Assembly: GCA_022316685.1 (NCBI GenBank) | Contig: JAKJHU010000038.1 | Span: 1,102,384-1,166,383 of the forward strand | Direction of reading: 5' to 3' | Origin: Progne subis subis | Lineage: Eukaryota > Chordata > Aves > Passeriformes > Hirundinidae | Length of the DNA stretch: 64,000 nucleotides | In this document: positions 28,663 to 57,703 of the stretch, piece by piece | Layout of the letters: each line of letters opens with the position of its first letter | How positions within the stretch are numbered: the stretch's first letter is position 1 | Made by a program: the position numbers and the translations under genes | The notes under the pieces: generated by a model | Told to the model about the DNA's origin: nothing | Databases searched by the model: none | Seen by the model: the letters and a program-made list of their open reading frames with translations, nothing else

Positions 28663-29755
28663 CACCGCCGTGTGACCGGGGGCGTCCCAGCCACAGCTCA
28701 GTTTTTCCACTCGTCCCATTAAAAAATCTACGTCTTGCCTTTCCTTGGAAGGCAGCGGAAGAAACTCGGGATTGCCGGGCTTGACACAAGCCCCATTCCC
28801 ATGTGCTCGTCCCCATCCTCCACCCCGTCCCGGTTTCTTGGATGCGGGGAATCTGCCGGTACTTCTGATCCCCGCTTATTTGGCGTAGAGCCAACGCTTC
28901 TTAATATAGACTGAGGCACGATCGTCTGCAAAAACCATCTCCCCGTGCAGATCTGTTTTCAATACTCCATCTCAAACAGAAGGCTGTACTGGGAAGCGGC
29001 AAGTTTTCTAACCCACAAATAAGCTTCAGGGGACCGGTTTTTGAAGTTTCGGCACATTCCAAAAAAGAGGACGGAAGTTTTACCGCAAAATTGTAATGTA
29101 ATAAAATCGTCTCAAAACTCATCTCCATTTATAAGCACTTATGAATAACAATTACAATCAGCAAGAGCTAAAATCATATGCTTGAGGACTGCTGGAACAC
29201 TCTGTAAAAACAGGACTGGCCTGGGCATATACTGGATGTGTGAGCACACAATTGATACAAAGGAGAGAACACATAAAACATGGCAGAGTGCATACAAGTG
29301 AGGGTAAATGGAGGCTTGACAGGGAAGAGGGGGGGGTTATGCCCCTTATCTTTTTTTGGTTTTAATATTGATATCAGTGATACACTTTCTATGAAAATTG
29401 CATCAAACCTACATGTTATCTGAGTTCTTTTGCCCCCGCACTATTGGCTGAAAACTTGTAATTGGTTTTACGATGTGAATCACAAAACCATAAATATCAT
29501 GATGCCTAAACCAGTGTACTAATAAATATAGGGTACAGCTAAGTGCGTTGGCTCCTAATACAAGTTTCGCAACATTCTGGGCATTCCTGAAAAACAACAA
29601 GGTAAGTTATGTTCTAAAAATACTTCAAGCACACATATTTTCTACCAGTACATCATTGGAGTCTGATGTCTTTCTGAAAAAAAAAAAAAACAAAAACCAC
29701 TCATCCCATTTCAATGTAAAACCACATCATATCATCTTGGGAGGAAGAAAACTTA

Positions 29756-29890
<135 letters not shown>

Positions 29891-32800
29891 TTACATTCAT
29901 ATAAAACTACTAAAATCATCTGCAGAAATTTTTCAACTGAAACCCCACAATTAACAGAAATCTCCACACTTCTTTCTGACCACAGTATCATACAAGAGGA
30001 TTGTAAGTCTGTAAATGGTTTCTTTTTGTTCTTCCATTAAAGAAACGTTTGAGAAGAGTCTCACAGGCTAGTAGGGCTCAAGCCTTAGCTTAGTCTCCCA
30101 TGTCTACTAGTAAAACAGTATTAACATTAGAATCGTCAATAATCATCTAAATTCTTAATTTGAAAGAATAATTTTTCTCGAGCTAAGAGGGAAATTATTG
30201 TTTCCAAGTAGAGAAAGCTGGACCATCAGCAACTGGTAATTATATAGATGGCCTTTTACAGGTGTTAACATAAACTTTTTGGTGTGTGAACAAACTATTT
30301 AGCTGCCTATCAAAGACAGGTTTCTGGCTGCAGTTCCCCTCTTGCAGAGGAGATACTTTCAGAAAAACTCTCACTTAGCTACTTCAGGAGCAGCCAGGGA
30401 AGAAGTGAAGATTGAGGCTAGGGAAGGATATCCTGCCTGGCAGCTAAGCTCACATCAGTGGACTCTGTGCTCTTCTTTCCTGGGCTCATTTGCTGAACTT
30501 TCTGTTCCAGGGCTCTCCATCCAAGACACACTGTGCTCACAAGTCAGAAAGACCAGTTACAGTTAAAACTTTCCTGTTTTCCTTTTTTTTTTCCCTCTCT
30601 TTTTTTTTTTTTTCTTTTCCTTTAGTCCCAAGGGGAAGCTATGAAGTAGGATAATAACTGAAAACGCCAGTTAAATGTGTTTCTTGAAAGAGCTGACTCT
30701 GTTAGTCTGTTTGACAGACCCCAGACAAGGTTGAGACAAAAGGTTGAAACAAAATGTAGATACATAATAAGGGGATGATGCACATTCTCTCTCTACTGTG
30801 CCTTTAATTATACCATTTCTGCTAAAATTACAGATGCCGCAATTAAAACGTGCATTTTAATTTGGGAGCACAAAAACAATTAGGAACAATGCTGAGGTGT
30901 CTCTCTCAGGAAGATCCAAGTGATTTCCACATTATAAAAGACAGACAATTTCTTTATTTTAGATGTCAAACAGCATGAAAAAGTGTCAAATGCATAACAA
31001 AAAAAAGAGACAAGCTCTCTTATACTGTAATGCTGCACTAGTCGGCTGTAACTGGAGGCTTTGTCTGTCATTTTTGGGTCCACCTCCATGATTTCAGGCA
31101 CTGGGCAGTTCGGTGAGCTCTCAGTTTTCCTTGCCTTTCCAGATTTTCCTTGCCACAGACACGCGTGGCCCAGCCACAAGTGCTTACGCAATGTGTTCCC
31201 CAGCCCAGCACGCAGAGAGCAGCAAACTGGGCACACAGAGCTTCACAGCAACAGGTACCTGTGAAGCAGCATATTTCTTGCATTGGTGACACAGCCCCTC
31301 GTATGGAAACCCAGCAGGGTCATCCTGCCTTTACAGGGGGCTGGGGAGGCAGCCATCCTCCCCTGCACATCCATGGTGGTGCTGGACCTGCCACAGCTGA
31401 GCAGATCCTGTGAACACACCTTGGGAAGAGCCCAAACTCCCCCGGGCAGGAGTGGGCTGCGCTGGGGGCACAATGCACAAAAGCCACCCGTGCCACCACC
31501 AACTCCAGTGCACTTTTGGAGCAGAAGAACCTCTGACCAGCCTTCACACGGTTTTTGTTGCTACAGCTGCATCTCTTGTAACCACACCAGTGGATGTGAA
31601 CTGCTGAAGGGATTCAAGGGCCTCCCAAATGGTGAGGGAGCTGCCAGATAGGATATAGTGGCTCCATGCAATTTACCAGGGTACTGCAACTGCTACGCAT
31701 TGTCCAACAGACCGGCAGGTACAAAACATGCCTGCTTACACTACAAAAATTCTGCTTTCAGGAAGACACCAAGGGCAAACCTTGCCATTTTATGGACTAA
31801 CACTTCTATGAGTTTTGCTTGCTTCTTTTTTCTCAGGTGTATATTGGGAAGGGCAGGGCTGACACTAAGTGAGCACAGCCAACTCTACTGTCAAGCTTGC
31901 CTGGAGTAATCAGAGTGGACACAATGACAGAGAACAGGGCTTTTACTAAGGGCAGGGAAAAGGATCAATTGATTTGGGAGAAGCAGCAACAATCACTTGG
32001 TGCGTCCTGCACTACAAGCGAAGGAGCTGCTGAGTTGGTACAACTGGAGCTGGAACAAAAGCAGAGTCACACAGTACTGTCAGAGCACTGTACATCTCTG
32101 GTTGTGCGAATTCTGTAAACAGCCAGCAGTTACCCTGCCAGCTTCACAGCTGCCAGATTTACAGGTAACAGCTTTGCATGGAGAGAAACCCTGGCAGGAA
32201 GGCACAAGACTACACTGTCATGTGGGTTTTGTTGGTTTCTTGCCCCTAGGAAAGGATAATTTCAGTTTCAATAAATGCACTCTAAATGCAGAGTGGTACC
32301 TTGGTTAAAACTGGCAAGAAGTGATTTGTGAAACTGGGAGCCTGAACTGAGAAACTTAAAGAAAAAAAAAAGTTTTCTTTTCAATGGATAACTGCTTAGC
32401 ACTTTCTAGAAAGCCCTTATAAGGGATTCTTAAAATATCAAGGCATGAGTCGCCTTTGAAAACTGTTTCCCTTTATATCTGTGATGTCTCATACTGAAAT
32501 CTTTAAAATATATGCCCCTTCTAGAAATAATTCTGGCTAATGTTTTCATTGTTTCCTTCCACTCAGTATTTCTTACTGGATAGGTCTGCATAAACCATAT
32601 TTAATCCATATGTCTTTCTTGTATTGTTTCTTCTCTGTTCCTAGATTTCTGATTTCCATTAAAATACTTCGTAATTTATAAACATCTTTGATGTGGAGAG
32701 AAACTGAAGGAACAGATGAAATAAGAAAGAATTATTCACCCATGTCTCAAAAGCAAGTAACCCCAGTAAACAAAGACATCAGGGATGAGCAACCTTGTTT

Positions 32801-33379
32801 CTACAATTACCTAATAACCAAGCAAAAGCAACTTGTTTGGTAGAAATTTTAAGTTGTGAGCTGTTAGTTTCAACTAGCAGTTTAAACTGCATAAAGACTA
32901 CCATTCCAAATACCACGTGAAGCACTACAGGTATTTTTCTCCATGTTTGAAGAAATTCTTAAGAATTCAAAGTAACATTAATAACTCTGTTCCCATGAAG
33001 AAATTATGGTGTGAGCAGTGTCTGACACTCCAGCTGCTCTGCAGCAGCTCTCCAAGTATATTCCTTAGCCCCACCATAAATGCAGATCCCCTCATTTCTC
33101 AGGGGTAAGCCACCAAAAGTTACCTCATACTTCTGTGGGCTAGAAGTATGCACCTTAGCAACTGCTTTTGCGCAGCTGACATACTCAAGCTCACTCCTGC
33201 TTGACCTTCAGTAACTTGTTCATGCATCAACAATCTGATTTTCTAAAGCTAATCCTGGCAAAAAAGGATGTTACACAGAGCAGTATTTCAGAGGAGCGTG
33301 CTCCATCTTTTGGCTCATGCAGGCCACACAGCCCTTTAGCAAAGCATTTTGAGAGCTCTAAGTAGCAAACCTTTCCCAG

Positions 33380-33446
33380 CACGTGACCGAATAAGTCAGT
33401 CACATGTCCAAACTGCGACCACAGATTACTCCATTTCAGTCACGTG
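33380..33446. promoter_or_regulatory. Cluster of E-box / M-box motifs
   Basis: CACGTG at 33380-33385 (in GCACGTGACC), TCACATG at 33400-33406 and CACGTG at 33441-33446 (in GTCACGTGAA, close to the TFEB/MITF CLEAR motif) fall within 67 bp of intron. Such clusters fit USF, MYC or MiT/TFE binding. No binding is shown. Confidence 0.4.
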
Positions 33447-34922
33447 AACAAAGCTGTAATTGCCTAACAGAAGAAGAGCTGCATGAAAAGAAAAAACTAG
33501 TGAAGAGCAGACTGTCAGAAAAAACCCATCTCATATGAGATTCAGACTTTGCATGCATCAGAGATACCTCTGGGAACAATGTCCCCAGGAACCAGCCCAC
33601 TCCCAGATAAATTACTCTATCAAACAGAACACAGCCTGATAGTTAAGCATCATTCTTTTACAAAATGCAAATCCCTCCCTCTCCTTGAGAAACAGCAAGG
33701 GTCTTTCGGACACTTATGGACGTGGGTCGAACAAGGCAGAGACTGAGCTGATCTTGTATGTGCTACAATTACAGAAAAGAAGCTCAAATAATTCTTATTC
33801 TGAGGCCTTTGGTAGTGATGCTGACACTTGGGAGCAGTTAGTAAAGATAAGCACTGAAAGCCCTCTTCAGTAATTACTGACCTAGAACTTCAGCAGCCTA
33901 CTTGTACATTCAAAAACCCAAAGCATTTTTCTCCCCTCCCGTCTGTGGGGAGGATACAAGGAGATACTAAGAGAATGGCAATTATGTCTGTTCATGTGGA
34001 AATCACATGTTGATGGATCTCAAGTCTTCCAGATCCATTCTGCAGGAAAGCAACCCCTTGCTTTTAAAAGGGAGACCAAGAATGGATATTTCCTTTTTTG
34101 TATTATTCTTTTAGGGCTACTCTTTGGCAATAAATTCTAGTTTAGGGCACCTATATGCTCTAATTTGTCTTGGAATTAATCTTGGTCTCTCTGAAGTAGT
34201 AGCTAACTTTCTCCTGAGTTTAAAGAAACTAAGTTCTTCCTGGTGCCTTGACTTGAGAAAAAGAGCACAATTTCCCTTGCTTAGCTATTATTCAATGTCT
34301 CAAATATTTTCATAGGCAAAGAAAATACATGTTAATCCTTGGTACTAAAGCCAGTATGCCCACAGGCTTTTTTCAGCCAGTTTTATGTACAACAGGATGG
34401 TCACATTTAAAGAAGGTAACTCTCATAATCTACAAAAGCTTTTATTGTCTAAATACTTATTTAATCCCTTCCTTGTAGCAGCAGATTAATAGTGACAATG
34501 GTGCGGCTCTTTTAACTTTTTATTCTGTTTTTATGGTTAAACAGCACTGCTATTATCATATTATTACCGTACAGTCATTATACTGCTCACCATTCAAGCC
34601 CTAAGGAAACAGATTAGGAGGCGTTTAATGTTAAAATGTGTTGCTGCTGTTCCTTCCCACGTTTTATGGATTAACTTATTCTTTACTTATACTTGTGTTC
34701 TTAACACAAGTAGGGCACAGAATTGGACCTTGAAATTTCTATTTCATAATGTGATGCTCATATATATCAAAGAGGGATTAAGTATTAACCTTTGAAAGAA
34801 AATATAAAACCCACAATTTTTCCACTTGCTCCAAAATGGCTACATTTTTGCCATCTTACCACATTTCCTGTCACTGTCTTTAGTGGTCAGGAAAGTTAGC
34901 AGCATAGTAGCTCTTGATTAAA

Positions 34923-34935
34923 AGGGAGGGGGGGG

Positions 34936-34976
<41 letters not shown>
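34923..34976 (+). repeat. (GA)n microsatellite preceded by a G run
   Basis: A G-rich run followed by about 22 GA units. On the gene's strand it is (CT)n, beginning about 165 nt inside the intron after the donor at 35140. Confidence 0.95.
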
Positions 34977-34979
<3 letters not shown>

Positions 34980-35080
34980 GGTATAAGTATATAAACCCAC
35001 TAAAAAAGACAGTCCTGGGTATCTTTTTGAAGAAATGTGTCAGTGGTGTCAGCTCAGACTTGTCACCCAAAGAAATGCTA

Positions 35081-45008
<9,928 letters not shown>

Positions 45009-45037
45009 CTTTAATACACCATCAGCAGCTATAACAA
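45009..45037 (-). CDS. MAP3K20: MAP3K20 29-bp exon (approx. residues 139-148)
   Basis: This 29-bp micro-exon encodes VVIAADGVLK, the beta-7 strand just before the DFG motif. Its first Val codon is completed from the previous exon. The acceptor is tttttcag|TTGTTA and the donor AAAG|gtatga. It ends in phase 0. The intron to the next exon is only 139 bp. It is too short to find by open-frame length, but its identity with the family and its exact frame fit make the call secure. Confidence 0.96.
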
Positions 45038-51269
<6,232 letters not shown>

Positions 51270-51330
51270 TCATTTACTATGATAGCTTATTTCATACCCC
51301 AGTGGGTATACACACTTACAGCATATTTTT

Positions 51331-51362
51331 TATATATACACACACACACACACACATACATA
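51331..51362 (+). repeat. (TA)n(CA)n microsatellite
   Basis: TATATATA followed by about ten CA units and CATACATA. On the gene's strand this is a UG repeat 110-140 nt upstream of the exon acceptor at 51225. Confidence 0.9.
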
Positions 51363-53379
51363 TCTAGGAAAGACTGTTCACAAATGCTTGGCATTTGAAA
51401 ACCTAGTGAGAGAGTTTGGCAAATGAATGCTTTGTATGTTTGGGGGGGCTGGGAAAAACAAATTTCAGACTATTCTTTCATGGCCAAGGCACTGATGTAG
51501 GAAGTTAGTCTTTGGAAAAACTGAAGATCTTGGAAAATTTTATTCCAAGAAAGATCTGGGATTTCTGGCAGAGCAGCAGGAGTCCTATCCAGACTTTGTG
51601 TTTATGCACAAAGCACCATGGGTTCAGCGAGTCCAGCGCTCCAGGCTGTTACAGCATACCATGCACACACAGCTCCATCCAATGTTTACTGGAAATGTGG
51701 AATTTCCAGGCGTGCGCTGTGGAGTCTGATTAAATACAAAGAGCAAGCATGCTTGAGATTGCCAAATACCCAGCAGTGCAGTTGAAACTGCTCCTCAAAG
51801 CAAACTAGAGATGTTTAGCAATTCTGGATAAATACACAAGACCTTCAAATTCCACTTAACAATGCTGCTGGGTTTGAGCAAGAGACTGCAAGATGATGAG
51901 ACTGTATCCATAGAAATTAAGACATCTACGCCCTGTAGTTTTTGGGAAAAAAGGTCAGGTATGTCCTGGAAAGTGTCTCAACAGTTTCACCTCTGCAGTG
52001 TATCAAAACAAACACTCAACAGATTTCAGACACGTTTTTACACAAATATACATATTATGCAAATACAGATATGTACTATTTTATACTTTTCTCCACAGTT
52101 ATGCTTTAATATTTTGGGGTTATGTTAATTCTATACCAGGCAAGCGCATCTAACAAAAACAAGATCACAATTAACTTCTCAGAGCTTATCAAAAGTATCT
52201 GACAGATCCTTTCACAGATCTGTTGACTTGCAGTGGGAGTGTTGCTGTTTATCCACAGGTGAGTTTTCACACGTTCTCAGATAACTGCCAATTAAATTAT
52301 TTTGTGGACTTGTGAGTCAGTCAGTCTACAGTATGATTTGCTGAAAACAGCATACATTTTAAAAGTTAATTTTCTGGTATTGTGAAAAAAGATTACTCAC
52401 TTGACAGTAATATTGTTTTTCTTGCTGAGCAGGCTAAGCAGCATGAAGAGTTAGTGTAACCCAAGTTAAGTTCAAAGCTATAGTTAAGATTTAATTAAAT
52501 ATGTGTAAATGTCTGAGCATAGCTAAAGGTCTTCAAAAATGTGTTGAAGTTACTCAAAAAAGTCTTTAATCAACAACAGCAAAGAATTGAGTCTTCTAAT
52601 GCCTTCTAATACCTGTAATCATACAATTAAGCACATGTATCATGGTACCACCTATAAAACATAAGCCAAACAAATATTGGTTTGCTATAGCTCTACAATT
52701 ATTAGAATAGCAGTAGCTGATGTACTATGGGTTTCTGCATAAAAACTGCTATAGCCTTCCTGTTTTCAGTGAATCTACAAGGCCACATAATAATTTAATT
52801 GGCAGCTATCTAAGCAAATGTGGGAAGATTCACCTACAGGTAAACGTCAACACTCCTAGAGCCAGTCAAGGGATCTGCCAGCAGAAGGAGCTCTGCCCAA
52901 CAACTGCAGCCCCACCATCCTTCCAAAGACAAGGGACTCCTGAAGCAGCAGAAGCACGAGTTGTACCTCCAACCTCCTTCCCTAGGCTGGAGGATGCAGG
53001 TGACCACTGAGTCATCCAAATCTCCATTTCAGAAATTTTTGTATTATGTTTGTATATTCCTTAGGAAATATTCAACTAGGCATTCAATTTTCTAATTCCT
53101 ACCAGCCTTACTGCCAGATTACCAGGAGACCCCACTCTCCTTGACTGCCTATCTGAATATTCTACACAAACAGTTAGAAAAACTATCTAAACCATCTTTT
53201 CATTAACACCTTGGTCAGAGGAATGGTATAAAACCACCTTCTTGTAAAGTACTTAAAACACACCATGCCTTCAAAGCAACAAGCACGCCATCTGCAGTGG
53301 TGTTTACAACACAAGTACTTCAACAGGTCATTAGAATTAAATTGATGGGTCTCATATTTAATTTTCCCATAGCATAATA

Positions 53380-53413
53380 TATTTAGGTCCTGGCTCTATT
53401 TAGGTCCTGGCTA
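53380..53413 (+). repeat. 17-bp tandem duplication
   Basis: TATTTAGGTCCTGGCTC is followed at once by TATTTAGGTCCTGGCTA, identical except for the last base. Confidence 0.95.
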
Positions 53414-56400
53414 TAAAAGTAGTACTAGATGAATCTTTTTGGAGAATGATAAAAAACGCCCCATGATGAACAAACCCAAGTTCCATAGCTCCCTATCCCA
53501 CCACAAGTATGTGCAGAACCCAGTGACTGTTCTTCATCTCACACAAGATGCTACTGGATCCAGTGAAAGCCCATCAGAGTCAGAGGACAACAGGTGGGGC
53601 TGCACTGCAGCAAACCCCAGACCGACTGATCACCACGTACTACCACGACAGGGACTGCAATCAAAATATGAATAACAGGCCAAAAAGATGAGTGCGCTGC
53701 CACAGGCACACTGATACACAGTGCTTTTATCATTTGGAAATGCAAAAAAAAATAAATAAATTAATATTACCTTATTTATATTGTATATGCGAAGATCACA
53801 TTACAGAAGTATGAAAAAATGCTGGGTCAACCACAGCTAATATCACCTTTACATCTACATTCATACACTAATCTGGGATTTAACAGATCCCAAAACAAAC
53901 TTCCATCTAAGAAATCCACAGAAGCATTTTCTAATTGCCCACAGACATGACAATGTACAATTGTGGGGTAAAAAGATTGCCAACTTTTCCTAGGGATCAT
54001 TATATCGAAAAGAAATCCTCTCTAAACACTTTTAATCACTCTGTGGTTGTTAGCACTAGTGATTCTAGACTATTCCTTTCATGTTTTGTTCTTTTCTGTT
54101 GCTGTAGATCAGCTGTGAACTCTATTAGCCAATTTAAAGACACTTATTCCTTGCAGTGAGAGGCAGATGCAAGCCAGTCTATATCTTTGAAGCTTTTGTA
54201 CTGTCTTTGACAAGAAGGCGCCGTATTTCAATGAAAATTACTTTCAGATAGCAAATTACAAAGTGGTGGTTAAAGACTGGTATTTCAAAGGTCTCTTAGA
54301 CACTAACAAGAATATTTAGAATCACCTTTAAGCATCAAAACTGTTCTTTAATCCAAAATGCCTGAATGGTTGGAAGAAAATTCTGTCATGCATCTGTCTG
54401 TCTAAAGGCTGTTGAAGAAGTCAGCCCTTGCTGGCTTGGGCAGGACCCTCTTTCCTCAGTAAAACTGTTATCTATGTTATGCAAGCTAAATGAGCACCAA
54501 TTTACTTCCTAAATAGTGATGACAAGTAAACTACTTCATTACATTAGTTTTTTGTCTGAAAGACACTTTTTTTTGTTTTTTTTTTAAGGTTGAACTGAAG
54601 CAGAACTAGTGGAGTTCAGCTGAAGAAGACATCCAAACAAATAAATACAAACTACCTGGACATAAGATAGAGACACACACACACAAGGTAACTGCAATAG
54701 AGTTGAATATTATGCTTAGTGCCATGATAAGCTTCATAACAGCCTGTTACTGACCATCAACCTAAGCTAAAATTGTGCATACTGCACTTACATCACAGGT
54801 ATGGATGAAATTATGTTCCTCTTGAGTCCTGCTGAAGGGATTACAGACTGCACACCATTTCTTGAAGGCAAAGGGATTCAGATTTGTAAACAAACCTAAT
54901 CTACTGCTTACATAATTCAGGTATCACAAAATCCATGGTCAGAACAAATTACATTGAAAACTTTTTAATTTCATTCTCACTTAGTGGCTTAGTGTAAATC
55001 AAACCCAATTCATAAAACAATTACAGCATAAGAGTTTGGAATTCAGGTAATCCCTAAGTGTACAAACAGTGTAATTGTGTCCTGTGAACCATGGTATGAA
55101 TCACGGTGTTTAACATGCAATTTGGTTTTATGCCTCTTTAGTTTCTACTTATTGATATAAGTGAAAATGATAGTTACATCATCTAAGGATGACATGACCC
55201 TAGATCTGCTTGTAGACCCACTAGTACTGCTCTTAACCTTGCAGTACAAACAACCATGCATGAATAACCATATCTTCGTGTGTTTCAGCAGATAAAAACA
55301 AGGTCCTCCTCCAGGTCTTGTCAGTTTTCAGCAATTGCTGAAATCACAAACACAGATTCTAGGCACAGCCAGCAGCAGATAAGGGGACAAAGCAAGCTGG
55401 CTGGACAGCCTGGTCTTGTTCTGAGCAGCACAAACCTCAGCTCACCAGGATGACCCAAGCCCTCACTTGTTTTCGCTCTGCCTTGCACCAGTGCAGCAAA
55501 AGCAGCAAGAGCAATCCAGCTCTGATGAGGTCTTCAAGGTCAGGGCTGACAGCAGATGTGGGCAATGGGCACCTGATGCTGAGCTGGCATTACTTGGGAA
55601 TCAGACAAGGCCACATCGTCAGATCTTTAATTGCAGCCACAAAGACAGTAAGGATGTGGACGGAGGCACTTTGCATTACAGCTGTGTTGTTGCTTGGCAG
55701 CTACTCAGAGCAGCTGCAGCTGCTCTTGTTAGAGCTCCCTATCCCAAGGCAGTTAAAGTTAGCAAAGACCAAACAACTCAGCATATTTTAGGTACTCTGG
55801 TTCTCCTTGGAAATATATTAGGAATTTGTTACACTCGTAGTCAAGAGAAGTGATCAAGGATTTGGGCAGTGTGTTTCAGCAGCACAGCTGGAACTGTAAA
55901 AGAACATCTGTTCACAGAGTTTTTCAGTACCACAAGACTTTCTAGCACGGGTCCAGACAAACCGAGCCCAAAGCAACTCAACCACCACTTCTTCCAGGTG
56001 TCTTTGGAACAGCTGACTGCAGAGAGTAAAGTGTCTTTCCATCCTGGTCTGAGCACACTGGTTTAGGATTTACACCGGAAATAGCTGCAGCCCCTTGCGA
56101 GACCATTGCGTCAGCCAGCAGCCAAGCAACCCTCCTGTTAGTAAATCAGTTAACCGCACAGCAAGTGGCACCTTCACTCCGTGCAAAATTACACAGCTAC
56201 ACATGGTCAGCTACTCAATCTGACTAACACAACTTCCTTAACTGCCTTATAATATTTATTATTACATTGTACAAAAGCCTGCCTATTTAATTTTCCAGTG
56301 AACTGTTTGTCACGTTTATTAAAGAGATATTTAGACACACTTTTTCATAAGTCTTGTAGCATTTTAAAGGCTTTGACCTTTGTCATGCTCTGGGGAGAGT

Positions 56401-57679
56401 TGCAACTTAGATAATCTCAGGAGGTTTTACAGTCTAATACAAGGGCAGCTGGAAGAGGCCAGCTGATGCTTTAGTAAAATCATTCTACATCCACATACAA
56501 AAAAGATAGAATGCTAATATATATAAATCCCACACCTTTACTTCTAGACTCCTGCTCAGACATATATCCACTTTATGTCCATTTCCAGTGTCTCGTGAAT
56601 CCTTTCCTGTGAATCTACTTATGTCTAATAAAGAATGACACCTCTTATAATACCAGTTTCTCTAGGTGAACAAGCCCAAAACAGAATTTCATAGATTAAA
56701 TATTAAGAGAGTCAGCATCTGTCATTGCTAACAAATTATATTCTCAATATGCAATAAAGAGATACTTAGAGAATTTCAGAAACATAAAATTATTACCAGG
56801 AATTATATAGCAGCGATGTTAAGTAATTATTATAGTTTTGAACACTGAAAAGAAAATTATGCAGATACAAAATAAAAATTTAGGACTTTGCCTACTGATT
56901 TGTCTGTTCCCATAAAGTTTTCTAAGGAAAAAAACATGAACAAGAATTTTGTGATTTGGGAGCCCTAAATAACAAGCAAAGGATTCTGACTGTCCAGTTC
57001 AGAGAATTTTTGTTAAACCTATTAAACTTTAGACTAACTTTACTTTAATACTAAAAATGCAAGAGGAAAATCACATGAACATGGCAAAGCCAAAGAATCC
57101 TCAGTGAGATTTTTTACCTGCAAATAAGCAGTTACCAAGCGCTTCAAAGGGCACACTCCCAGCAGACATGTGCTACCATCTCTTCCCATAGGCAGTGATA
57201 TTTTAAAACTATGGCTGCATGGCACTTAAAGCTGTGTGATCTGGGCTTCTTTTCTAGTATTCATTTAGATAATAACCTGTCCCCCAAAAAAGCTGGTTTC
57301 TATAGGGCATTCACATCTTAAAACTGTCAGCACTTCTGTCTTATAACACATCCTCTATATTCAGGCTGTATGAAGAAACAGCACCCTGTTTCTTAAACCA
57401 CACAGGAAAGAGTTAAATTACATTCTCAGATTGATGTCACCAGCATTTCTGTAAATAACAGAATTAAATTCTCGTAAGTACATCTACAATGACGTACAAA
57501 ATTTTTACTTTGAAGCATTTTGATTGAGCAAATCTTTCAAAGCACAAAATTTGCATCCAAAATTGTCTTACACTGTTACAGATCCCAGAGACTAAAAGTG
57601 GAAATGTACAGGAAACTAATAAATTCTCATTGCTATATAATCATTTTACCATTATTTTAAATCCACTGGTGTATATCAC

Positions 57680-57703
57680 AAAAAAAAAAAAAAAAAAAAA
57701 AAA
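57680..57703 (+). repeat. Poly(A) run of 24
   Basis: Simple homopolymer, directly followed by a short inverted repeat (TCTCC-TTTTT-GGAGA). No retroposed body was recognised upstream. Confidence 0.95.

Larger units (their letters stand above)
27960..29110. promoter_or_regulatory. Intronic CpG-rich island
   Basis: CpG dinucleotides are dense here and sparse in the flanking DNA. The densest part (28020-28690) contains the pentamer minisatellite, a CTCF-type motif and a GC-rich block leading into TATTTATA. A less dense CpG tail continues to about 29110. Position and composition fit a promoter or insulator inside the gene. I cannot tell from sequence whether it drives a shorter sense transcript or an antisense RNA. 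Confidence 0.6.

Noticed and set aside
28022..28784. Long open frames on both strands (MPCRAV..., MARHGM...) as genes
   Set aside because: They arise from the stop-free pentamer repeat and GC-rich flank, are open in several frames at once and show no family similarity.
55450..55853. Two overlapping plus-strand open frames of 113 and 128 codons
   Set aside because: Two frames open together, no recognised domain, no codon or splice support.
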